Source: Picocystis sp. L7 (lineage: Eukaryota; Chlorophyta; Picocystophyceae; Picocystales; Picocystaceae). Taken from it: 64,000 nucleotides of DNA. The notes under the pieces were generated by a model that searched no databases, was not told where the DNA came from, and worked only from the letters and a program-made list of their open reading frames with translations. A program made the translations under genes and the position numbers. Below, piece by piece: positions 34,411 to 43,341 of the stretch (position 1 is its first letter; each line of letters opens with the position of its first letter). The stretch lies in the NCBI GenBank assembly GCA_020975725.1, contig QXJR01000029.1:124001-188000 (forward strand). The letters run 5' to 3'.

Positions 34411-34636
34411 TGTTGAAGTTACTCCTTTGCTTCATCCTATTGAATGGGGACCCAAGTTCGTGGTTTCTCTGTGAACCCCGGTCACCATAGACCGTCAAGG
34501 ACCATATTGGGGTACCCATCCTCTGCGGTGCTTGGTCTACTGCACAGACTACCTAGACTCAACTAACCTATGTAATTCAGAGTGAACCAGCCGCCGGAAC
34601 GAACGCATCTCTCAAGCAACCGCTGTGCTTCTTACA
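34411..34636 (+). repeat. 3' LTR of Copia element E
   Basis: 226 bp, identical by eye to 22265-22490; its first six bases form the end of the gag-pol frame. Confidence 0.9.
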
Positions 34637-37072
34637 TGAACTAAAGACGGTAGGAATGGAACTGAATTATCATGCCATTGTGTTCAAGATCTTAAACAAC
34701 TTGTAAAAGTAGAGAACACTTGTGAAGCTCACCATGACCTGGTCCATCAAACGTTGCATCCTTCGTGCCATACGACCAAGATCGATCTTGTACAATCGAG
34801 AGGAGCCATGAGCCCTCTTCGTCTCTGACAGCTGATGCCCAGATTCTATTGAATTCTGTCTGAAGGGTGCGAACTAAAGTTCCTCAAAAGAGCTTACAAT
34901 AGCTCTTGAAACTATCACGTACGAATTGCATGCATGGGAATTTTCTCAGTTCCTCGCATCCTATTCAAGGTGATAATCCTGCTAAATTTCGAAAAGCTAT
35001 TTTCTGCTAAAGAGCAACTTTTGCCTTCCATTTCAGACTTTCAGATCCCCTCCTTCCAACAGCACCTGGTTCAATCTTGATTCATTTATGTCACTCCAAC
35101 CTGTCTGCTATTGTTAAGTTGAAAATGCTGCCTATAGCATCTGTGGAGCAAGGTCATTTTTACAACTTTTGTATCCCTTCCTCTTGGTCCCATTGCATGG
35201 ACTACAAGATGTATTAGAATTGAAAAAGTTTTGCAATATATCATATGAGTATTCCTTATCATGGCGTTCCAAACGTGATTTAGAGCAAATTCGACAAACG
35301 GTATGGAGAATAATCGAGCGACTTACCATTGGGAGAGGTTACGAAGCAAGGAGATGTGCGAAGGAAGATAAGCCGAGAAAATATGGTGGTGGACATAGGC
35401 TTGGAGGCCACTCCCGAAAAACAAATGTCAATTCTAACGTGTGTGGACTCAGCATGTGCATGCATGTCGAGAACGCAAACGTCCACTTTTCAATTTTGAA
35501 TGTGCTTAAAAGGCCGGCCTGGGATTGGTGAGATTCGATCATGGATGAACCTACGAAGGATTTCACAGGATACAGAAACATGGTGCAGGTACTATGGAAG
35601 AAGAGATTTACTGCAACACTGCATGGAAGAAAATGCAATCCCCAGGTGTGCAAGATAGTTCCCTGTATCAGGGTCCGTTTGTACTTTATGGTACTGTGCG
35701 AAATATGCCTGGAATTTTTCTGGGGGAGAGAACACGGACTGATGAACGGAGTGTTGTGGTTGTTCTGGTGTTGTGAACATTGTTGTCTCCAAACAAGACT
35801 CATCAACCACGAAGATCCACACCTGTGCGTGGTGTTGTGACGCTTGATGATCTGCAGAATCCACAGGAACCTCCAAGAGGTTCGAACTATGTCGGAGCTA
35901 GGGAAGTCAAACCAGGGGCCCAAGGAGCCGATTCAGCAAGTCATCGAAAACATTAAGAAGAGAGAGTTCATTCTTGCAAACAGCACTGTAATCTGCATCG
36001 GACAACCTGTGATTCACACCATCCCAGACGTGCCAGATGAACTAGAAGAACCACCAATAATTATGCTCATCGCTTGTGCAGAAGTCCCTCTTTTGTGAAA
36101 GAGGCCGCGAACGGAAGATGATACCCTTGATGGTGCAGGGTCCTGGACAAATGCACGCCAGCAAGGCCATGCATAAAACAAAGAAGAAATCCAAAACTCT
36201 TTGAAAGGTTTCGTGCAAGCACAATAGGTGCTGGAACCACCACGGCCCAGGTCCCCAGGACTCGGAGAGACCACAGATTTCCCCCACTCAGAAGAGGACA
36301 TTGACTTCTTGTCTCTACGCTGGAAAGTCAGGGCACCAGAATCAAGCTGTCCTGTCGATAGGAGTGCACCATCAGGAATATTCGAGAAGTCTGGGATTTG
36401 CCATCAACCATGATAATCGTTGCAGTGCCGCGAGGTGAAGAAAGCAACCCCCCCATTTACAGACGTGGCGCTCCTGACGCTGTCGGTGCAGTTTGAGGAG
36501 CCATCTTTCGAGTAGCCAAGTTTGTCGCACGAACAAGTTTAAGGCCAGTAAGACAATGTACCGCTGAGCATGCAGCAGTTGGTTTGTGTCACTACGGGAT
36601 GGAGCATGATTGAACCTGCAGGTATCCATGCAGTCGATTTATTAGCTTTCCGCACACACGTATTGCCTGCGCCATCCACAGCACCCTCTGGATCGAGCCA
36701 TAACCAGCAAATGATTCTGAATTTTTGTTTTTCTCTTGGTATGATGGTCGACATGTCACCGCGACGACCTGGCAGGACACAAGCCCGTCGCGCCCTTTGC
36801 CTCTTGTGTCTCCGCGAAGCCCGTTCGGGAGTTTTTGGGCCTGCCATGCCACCGACCACGGCAAGCATGGGCATCGACCTTGTCGTTCAACCAGGGCGAT
36901 CGTAAGACAGTCTTGTGCGCGTCCCTGGTTGGGTAGGCACTTCCTGTGCGTTCTGGTTCCAAAGTGGGGGTAGAGAAATCCTCTTCCCCTTGTCATGAGA
37001 GTGGTGCCTTCCACTGCAGTCCGGAACGCTTCGTCTCTGCTTCGGATAACGTGCGCCTCGCCGCGGATCCGA
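34637..37072. other. Host DNA with exon-like fragments but no gene I can define
   Basis: On the minus strand about 34692-34878 holds an open stretch whose translation looks protein-like and tryptophan-rich (FNRIWASAVRDEEGSWLLS..., then QDRSWSYGTKDATFDG). It could be the last or an internal exon of an unidentified gene cut short next to element E. On the plus strand 35540-36420 holds several short open stretches in different frames with plausible composition (for example LDDLQNPQEPPRGSNY and KMIPLMVQGPGQMHAS). These could be exons of an unrecognised intron-containing gene or a decayed one. I cannot name either. Confidence 0.3.
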
Positions 37073-37498
37073 TCACAAATCGAACGGGAGTGCTTCCATC
37101 CCTTCCGCGGGCGTGACTTCCGCGTCCATACGCGAAACGGCGGTTCCGTGGTCTGGTTTCCCCATCCCCGCTGCTTTCTCGGCGTCTCTTCGGTCGTGAG
37201 GCTTTCCTTCTCTTTCAAGCCTCTTGAGCGTCCTTTTGAATTCCTTCGTTTTCATGTGATCCATCAGTGCAGCTTCGTTTTCGAAGTACCTTCCCGTGGG
37301 TATGCAGTAGAACTGTCCCATGCCGGGTAGGTTCTCGTCGTAGGGCATGTTCTTTCCCACGGTTTCTTTCTTCCCGTGGTATTTCTTGAAGACTTGATCC
37401 GCATGAGGTCGCAAGAACACCTCCCTTCGGCTAGTCTTGTTGGTGTCCCTTGCACCCGAACGTTTCCCTTTGGTGTGATGGTTGGGACACCTTCCCAT
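37073..37498 (-). CDS. Bud20/ZNF593-family protein with a degenerate zinc finger
   Basis: Bud20/ZNF593 proteins bind pre-60S ribosomal particles and help them leave the nucleus. The 141-residue product begins MGRCPNHHTKGKRSG, a basic N-terminus like the family. It has the hallmark block LPGMGQFYCIPTGRYF, followed by a helix with DHM and a basic tail, and the conserved AEKAAGMG near the end. In the family the finger is C2H2. Here only Cys65 and His81 are in place: the second Cys is Thr68 (CIPT) and the second His is Phe87. The finger may therefore not bind zinc unless other residues substitute. The ATG at 37498 is chosen because the similarity starts there; upstream the frame is open but compositionally unlike protein. 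Confidence 0.8.
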   Translation of the reverse strand: MGRCPNHHTKGKRSGARDTNKTSRREVFLRPHADQVFKKYHGKKETVGKNMPYDENLPGMGQFYCIPTGRYFENEAALMDHMKTKEFKRTLKRLEREGKPHDRRDAEKAAGMGKPDHGTAVSRMDAEVTPAEGMEALPFDL

Positions 37499-39691
37499 CG
37501 TTGTGCGAAGGTTTCGGAATGCAAGTGGTGGTGGTTGGGATGTCTGGTCCGCCGTCTCGAACGGAATGGAAACGACACCGTCGGACCCACCTGGGTACGT
37601 CCCATCCCCCAAAACGGATGAAAAGGGAAGGAAAGAAAGGAACCGTGGGGTACGTCCCCAACTGAATCGAAAGAAAAGACGTACCCATCTGGGGTCGCCA
37701 CCATCCGAACCCACCGAACCGAAAAGTGGAACCATCTTCGTTCATCGCGGTGCCGTGGGACGTGCAAACCGTGCGCGGTGGAGGATCAAGGAACCATCGA
37801 AAGCGGAGGCACCCGCCGCTGCATCACGTGCGCTCTTTCATTCCACAAGCGTTCTTCAACCTCGTCCACGACAATCACTTGCAAACTTTGGCATACGAGG
37901 GGAGAATATACAAGTGAACGATGTTCACGCACAAGCGGTGTAGGTATCGAGCAAGCCCATGCTTCGCTTTGTCGCATTTTGGAGTGGGAACAATGCACGT
38001 CAAACGTGGGAAGGCTAGTCGACACCCCTGTGTCAATCGCACGCCACACGGTACCTCATGTATCGGTGGCGTTCCCAAGGGCGTTCCACGAATTTTGTAC
38101 GGTTTGAAGATCAGGGAAACTAGGAATCAATCCTTTCGAGACATTCGAGTACATGTTTCAACGATAGCTACCTATTTCGAGTGATGAGAGGCACTCATAC
38201 CATCTATCAAGGTCGGAAAAAGCATTCACGAGCGAGATATTTATCCGGATGGAGGAATGGTTGACGCTTCAGCAGCCAACATGCAAAAGCCATCCCATGA
38301 TTGCGTCCTACCAAGGTGACAAACCGCTGCCATCAACATGAAGGAATAGATTTTTCTGGGGAACATGTGTGGCCCGGAATTTGAAGCTCAAGAGGAGCAT
38401 TGGTCGAGCACAACCATGTTCATCGTACTCGTCTCACCATTCAACACAAATGATGCTAGAGGGATGCGATGTTTGTGGCAACGTTCCAATCAGTTCGTTG
38501 TTGCAAAGCAAAGTGTCTTCGTTTCAAACAACAACAAGAAAGAAATAGAGGATTGCAAAGAACTCGGAGCTTCTCTTTGCCCGGAAGCCTAACCACCACG
38601 GTTACTTTCTTGCATGCGTTGCCTTCATTAAAGGCTTCATTGGAATTGTATCTCGATGCGTGTTCACACCAAGAAATCGTAACGACTCTTATAGGCGGTC
38701 GATTTTGATGGTTTCCGCATTGCTTAGGTTATGCCATGGAGACCGAAGTAGAGATTCAACCTTCCCTTCGCAAGCGATTCGAATGTTGCGAAGCGCATGC
38801 ACGTGGATGACCTTTACGATTGTCGATGATTCAATTTGCGTCTTCCAAACGAATGGTACCCATTCTCATCTAACCTTCCACGCGGCGTTACCACAAAGAA
38901 GTTCCTACCTTTCGAACCTTGAAGAGATAAGGTGAAGAACTTCATTCATCCCCCAAAGCCGTCCGGCCCAATTTGTCCACTAGCACCAACGAAGACATCG
39001 ATATTTTCTTACTCGTGAAACATTGGGGTTTCTTTGTCTTGGCGTGGACGTGCAGGCGAATGGGCGTGTACGTGTGCGTCTTCGCCCTGACATGCACCGT
39101 TCCTTCAAAAAAAAGACGCAGAGAAACATCCAAGAGAGGAGCATGACGTGTTCCTTCTTGCACAAACGATTAAAGGTCAAGGCAATGTTTAGGGTTGAAG
39201 GTCGGGTCTAGCATCCCTCGGGTCGGTACGTTTTTCCCCGTCCAACGACGATCCAACGCTTTTGTCCGCAGCGTTGTTGTGCAAGTTGCGTGGAACCGTC
39301 AAGGAAGGGGGTGTGGCGAAGCCTCCCATCGTGCGGGACGACTCGGTCGACGTCGCCCTTCGATCTTGGAGATGTGTCCAGTTTCGCCATCGACATCTTC
39401 CCACGTGCATCGCAGGCGAGAGGGTCGGTCCGGATGGATCCCGGTTGCCGTGGTTGCCACTCCATCCGTCTCTCGGTGCTCCGGTGGAAGGAACGATCCC
39501 ATCGTCCGCGTGTCCTCCCGTCGGCCTACGGGTTCGTCGTACGTGTCCAAGGGTTCGTCTGTCCGACACCTGGTTGTTACTTTCGTGTTCCCTTTGGCTT
39601 CGTCATTGCCCGGGGTCGGTCCTGGGTTGGGCGGGTTGGTTTCGGTTTCCGAACCTCACCCCGTGTGTTTCGGGATGGGTGGAGACACGGG
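37499..39691. other. Intergenic stretch between divergently read genes
   Basis: The Bud20-like gene reads left and the RRM gene reads right, so both upstream regions lie here. No frame has recognisable motifs, and the long frames near 39.2-39.7 kb overlap each other on both strands in GC-rich DNA. No RNA gene or repeat was recognised. Confidence 0.45.
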
Positions 39692-40254
39692 ATGGCCTCG
39701 ACCAACCCCCGATCCACGTTGTACGTTGGTGCGTGAAGCAATGGTCGACGTCCATCGATGCTTGGAAAGAGAGCGATCGCGAGACGGAGGGAAGATGGTT
39801 CGGAAGCGGATCGGGTGCTGGACGGGAGAAGGAGCGCGCCAATCGCCAACGCGTACCGGACGAAACTGACGTGTGCGTGCGATGCGAACGTCGACGACGG
39901 AAAGGTGGACTGGAAGATGGCGTGACGGAGAGCACGCTGCACGCAGCTTTCGTACCCTTCGGCACCGTCCGACAGGTGTCGTTACCCGTCGACGCGGAGG
40001 CGAACAAGCACAGAGGATTCGCATTCGTGGAATTCGAGGAACCGGAAGAAGCCGCGGACGCGATGGACAACATGAACCACGCGGAGCTGTTCGGACGAGT
40101 GCTCCGGGTGAACTACGCGCAACCGATGCAGATCCGAGGCGGATCCGTGCCCTCGGCGGCGGATGCGGCTGCTTCCCAGAAGAGGAACGAGAGCACACCC
40201 ACCAACCCCATGGTAGAGCTAGAAGCAGCAAGGTCGGAAGGAGGATTGGAATAG
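39692..40254 (+). CDS. Single-RRM RNA-binding protein of the PPIE/plant ATE1 type, two exons
   Basis: A 128-residue protein made from exon 1 (39692-39728) and exon 2 (39905-40254). Exon 1 is only 37 nt and encodes MASTNPRSTLYVG. The splice completes RNP2 as LYVGGL (residues 10-15), and RNP1 RGFAFVEF follows at 49-56. The RRM body (STLHAAFVPFG, NKHRGFAFVEF, ELFGRVLRVNYAQP) closely matches the RRM of the spliceosomal cyclophilin PPIE/Cyp33 and the stand-alone plant protein ATE1. No cyclophilin domain follows; the protein ends after a short polar tail. It probably binds RNA in the nucleus. The long frame starting further upstream is intron and flank read through. Confidence 0.85.
39729..39904 (+). 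other. Spliceosomal intron of the RRM gene (176 nt)
   Basis: Donor GTGCGTGAAG, acceptor GGAAAG, and a CTGAC branch-like site at 39866-39870 whose A lies 35 nt before the end of the intron. Splicing restores an uninterrupted RNP2 motif. Confidence 0.85.
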
Positions 40255-40876
40255 GTCTGGGGTCGGCATCGCAAGGCACAGATCGTGGCCATCCGCATCC
40301 ATCTGCCACACGGTCCAGGCGTGCAGTATCCTTCTCGTGGGTGGAGCAATGCCCGGAGCCGGGTGTTTGCATTCCGTCGATGTCCGTTTCCGCGGACCGC
40401 AGCGGACGAGTCTCGTAGGAGAAGGCGGCATCGTGGTTCGGGATCGCGGGGGATCGCGTCGAGCGACTAGGCTCGTCCGTTCCTGGCGTTGGATTCCCTC
40501 GTTGCCCGTCCTTGGCTTTGGTAACTCACACCCTCGTTCCTGACGGGTTGCGTGGACGCGACCGTCCCTCCCGCCTGTCCTCCGCGTCGTTCCTCGCGTG
40601 CATTGCGTCAACCTGGGCGGTTCCGCTCGTGCTTTCCTCCTGGAAGAGCATTGCGTATGTCTGGTCCATCGACGTCGTACCGTCCGAGTTGTACTCGGTG
40701 GTCCGCATCGGACGGGTGGGGGTGTTTTCAGAGCCAGGCCCGATGGACCGTCCGGTTTCCAGGCGCCCTTTCCCCGACTCTCCCTCGACGAATCGGGGAC
40801 GAGTGTCCAACAAACCCCGGAATTACACGAACGGACTCGGTGGGAAAGGGAAACCCAAGGGACGTCCGCGGAGGCG
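40255..40876. other. Short intergenic region
   Basis: GC-rich spacer between two plus-strand genes. Frames on both strands are open but have no recognisable motif; it presumably holds the 3' end of the RRM gene and the promoter of the next one. Confidence 0.5.
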
Positions 40877-41839
40877 ATGTGGCGCTTGTGGCGCGCTCCT
40901 TCCCACGCCTGGACGCGATGGTCCATGCAATCGACGGTGCGGATGTCCAAGCAGGACATGCGAAGGAACGGATCCGACGCCATGCCGGAAAAGCCGAAGA
41001 TCCAGTGGGGATTCGTGCCGCAAGAGGACGTGGAAAAGCAGGCGAAACAACGCAGAGAAAGCTATCGCAAAAACCAAGAGAAGCTGATCAAATGGATGCA
41101 GTTCGTGTTCGCGTCGTCTTCGAAGCGGACGGACGCCGCCAAAGAAGTGGAGCGAACGACCATCGCCATCGAATCCCTCCTCGAAGGTTCGGAAGACGCC
41201 TACCTGGCGGTGGCAAACGCATTCCGTAAAGGAACAGAAGAAGTGGAAATCATGGTGAATCAGACCGCCCTCGATGCCAGGCTCGGAAAGTTCCTGAGCG
41301 ACACTTGGATGATGGGTCTGGAAGCGAAAGCAAAACCGATGCTCAAGGTGGAAAGCGTTGAAGCGGACGTCCTCCGTGTGGGAGTGGCACCGCGAGAGCC
41401 ACAAAACTCCACCACCGCACAAGTGCAATCCCAAGATGCAGACAACGCACTGTCACTTCCGGCACGGTACGTTGCTGCTGCTATAGAAGTAGGTAGGATA
41501 GCGACGGGACGCATGCAATTGGAAGCAGATGTCCTCATCACCGCAAGAGAACGATTCTACTGGAAGAGCCTCCAGGAGGATGCCAAGCTGGTTCAGGGCC
41601 AGGGGAGGAAAGGTTCCAAAAACGGAACGAAGCAGCAGGCCAGAGAAGTCAAGCACGTATGCACCTTCGCGAGTGACGTGGAATGGAAGAAGTTGTTGAA
41701 TTTTGTCGATCGAGTTCCCGCCACTGTACCACCCATGCGCATGGATGATGAGGAGGATGAATGGCCAGTTGCGTGGAGGCTCAAGGATTTAAATTTTGTG
41801 GTGCACAATAATCTGTCGGCGCGTCAGATTTGTGCCTAG
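40877..41839 (+). CDS. Unidentified protein with a targeting-like N-terminus
   Basis: A 320-residue product I do not recognise. It starts MWRLWRAPSHAWTRW, rich in Trp, Arg and Ser and without acidic residues, which looks like a mitochondrial or plastid presequence. Next come a charged helical stretch (about 50-75, EKQAKQRRESYRKNQEKLIKW) and a mixed alpha-helical middle with regular hydrophobic spacing. A low-complexity Gln/Lys segment and an acidic DDEEDE patch precede the end. Other possible starts are the ATGs at 40925 and 40943. Composition and length suggest a real gene; no domain, catalytic motif or membrane segment is evident. It lies in the same direction as the RRM gene, 620 bp after it. 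Confidence 0.6.
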   Translation: MWRLWRAPSHAWTRWSMQSTVRMSKQDMRRNGSDAMPEKPKIQWGFVPQEDVEKQAKQRRESYRKNQEKLIKWMQFVFASSSKRTDAAKEVERTTIAIESLLEGSEDAYLAVANAFRKGTEEVEIMVNQTALDARLGKFLSDTWMMGLEAKAKPMLKVESVEADVLRVGVAPREPQNSTTAQVQSQDADNALSLPARYVAAAIEVGRIATGRMQLEADVLITARERFYWKSLQEDAKLVQGQGRKGSKNGTKQQAREVKHVCTFASDVEWKKLLNFVDRVPATVPPMRMDDEEDEWPVAWRLKDLNFVVHNNLSARQICA

Positions 41840-42291
41840 CTTAAGTTACATGCCATCCTGCACCTTGGAGATGCTTGGTTGCGGAATGTCCGCATGCAAC
41901 ATCACTTTTATTGGGATTCTTGGTGCACGCAGTGCCAAAGGAGGGAATGCACTCTCCTTGCAAAGAGGGGGGCTGCGTGTTGGTGTATTTGTAATTCGAC
42001 ACACACGCACCTACGAGTGCAAATTTCAGCGTTCATCCTGGCGGGAGCTTCATCTTGTCCACGTGGACGCGCTTTTGTCGATTCTTCGGATGTTGCCCTG
42101 TGCTTCTGCAACCATCGGCGGGGAAAGCTCGGGCGCGGATGGACGATCGCTCGAGCCATCATCCTTGCCTTGGAAATCTTCGGACGATCTTTGGCATCGG
42201 TCCGCATTTGCATGTGCGACGTTCGATCCGTTTACGGGATCCGTTTTCGGAAAGATGTGTGCGCTTGCACACGTTGTCTTCCAGCGTCCAT
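41840..42291. other. Short intergenic region
   Basis: No motif-bearing frame; several overlapping open frames on both strands in GC-rich DNA, none convincing. Confidence 0.45.
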
Positions 42292-42531
42292 TCACAGGCG
42301 CAGTCGAAGGTGCGGCAAGAAGAGAACAGCCAGCAAGACTCCGCACGCCGCTTGTGGCATGCAGAAATCCCACATCGCCGCAACCAGGGCTACGACCAGC
42401 ACGACCTTTCCCCATCGCCAAGGTTTGTCTTTCGTGTTTCGATCCTCGGACGACGTGACTCGGTGCTTTTCCTGGTCTTCGCCTTCCTCACCCGCCGAAG
42501 ACGGAAGGACGGGCGTTCGATGCTCCTCCAT
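42292..42531 (-). CDS. Possible small single-span membrane protein
   Basis: A 79-codon frame from the ATG at 42531. The first half is acidic and polar (MEEHRTPVLPSSAGEEGEDQ). After KPWRWGK comes a hydrophobic stretch (VVLVVALVAAMWDF) and a second one (ACGVLLAVLFL), ending in a short basic tail. This could be a tail-anchored or hairpin membrane protein. The frame continues upstream to 42696 with less protein-like composition. No family is recognised, and a chance frame in GC-rich DNA remains possible. Confidence 0.3.
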   Translation of the reverse strand: MEEHRTPVLPSSAGEEGEDQEKHRVTSSEDRNTKDKPWRWGKVVLVVALVAAMWDFCMPQAACGVLLAVLFLPHLRLRL

Positions 42532-42897
42532 CCCACCGCTCTCGTCATTCCTTCCTTCCCGTGTCCATGCATGCTTTCCACGCGGGTCTCTTCGTGTGTT
42601 GGATCCTGCACGCATCCACTTGTTCTTCCTTCTCCTTCGCTCGTGTGCGAAACGCTTCCTGTGGACGTATCGACGCAACGCGCACAGGAAAGGCATGGAT
42701 CAAGACACAGTCGCGATCCTCACATCCAGCTGCAGGTCGTGGATCGGATCGTCGGCATGGGAACCATGCGAATGCGATGGAATGGTCTGTCAAGAACGCG
42801 TTGGCCACGTGTGCGACCACGTGGGTGTGTCCCGACGCTTGGTGGTTCCGCCCCTGTAGCTCGGGTCCCGAAGGAAGGGGAGGCGTGGTTTGGATCC
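42532..42897. other. Intergenic region up to Copia element F
   Basis: GC-rich DNA with overlapping open frames on both strands and no recognisable motif. Its last five bases, GATCC, flank element F and correspond with one mismatch to GATCG on the other side. Confidence 0.45.
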
Positions 42898-43341
42898 TGT
42901 TGAAAAATATTTATAGCTAGGTTAACCTACACTGCCTTTGGTTGAGTGAGTCTCTCGCACTTCCCCTCTAGGAGGTGCCCCTTCTCCTAAGTGGACCTGC
43001 GCTCTTTGGGTCTCGCTTGGAGGTGATGTTCCCGCGCCCGTTTGGTGTGGGATGCCTGACTTTGCAAAGACTCAACTGATCAATTACATGCATGCTTGCT
43101 CCCTTATATAGGGTGGATGTATCTGCGCTGCATTACATCATCCCCCCCAACCGTGCAAGACTATTCGTACAATCACAACACTATCACAACTTAGTATCTC
43201 CCCTTTTAGAAGGTGGGTACCTTCCATCTAGACCCACTCCCTTGACCGGACTGGTCTTACATCATCCTGCTATAGCCAGTACGGGTATACCGATCAAGTG
43301 TTTAAAACTTCTCATGGTTGGAAACTTGTCATATTTTAACA
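42898..43341 (-). repeat. 3' LTR of Copia element F
   Basis: 444 bp, preceded (on the minus strand) by a purine-rich tract; partner of 50235-50677. Confidence 0.88.

Larger units (their letters stand above)
22265..34636 (+). mobile_element. Copia-type LTR retrotransposon E, host to insertions C and D
   Basis: The outer element of a nest, read on the plus strand. Its 226-bp LTRs (22265-22490 and 34411-34636) look identical, so it is young. A primer-binding site TGGTATCGGAGC follows the 5' LTR, then an A-rich leader and gag from 22617 (MESGFSFEKLTSENFHIW). Element C inserted at 23242-27691 and element D at 30420-34051, leaving E in three blocks (22265-23241, 27692-30419, 34052-34636) that carry gag, the protease-integrase-reverse transcriptase part and the RNase H end. 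It is broken by these two insertions. The bases flanking the outer LTRs do not form the usual 5-bp duplication. Confidence 0.88.

Noticed and set aside
39262-40254. A 330-residue plus-strand protein covering the RRM gene
   Set aside because: Its N-terminal two thirds is intergenic DNA and intron read through. The spliced model starting at 39692 restores RNP2 and explains the RRM fully.
41879-42859. A 326-codon plus-strand frame and overlapping neighbours
   Set aside because: Cys/Arg/Ser-rich translation without motifs; several frames are open at once in GC-rich DNA.
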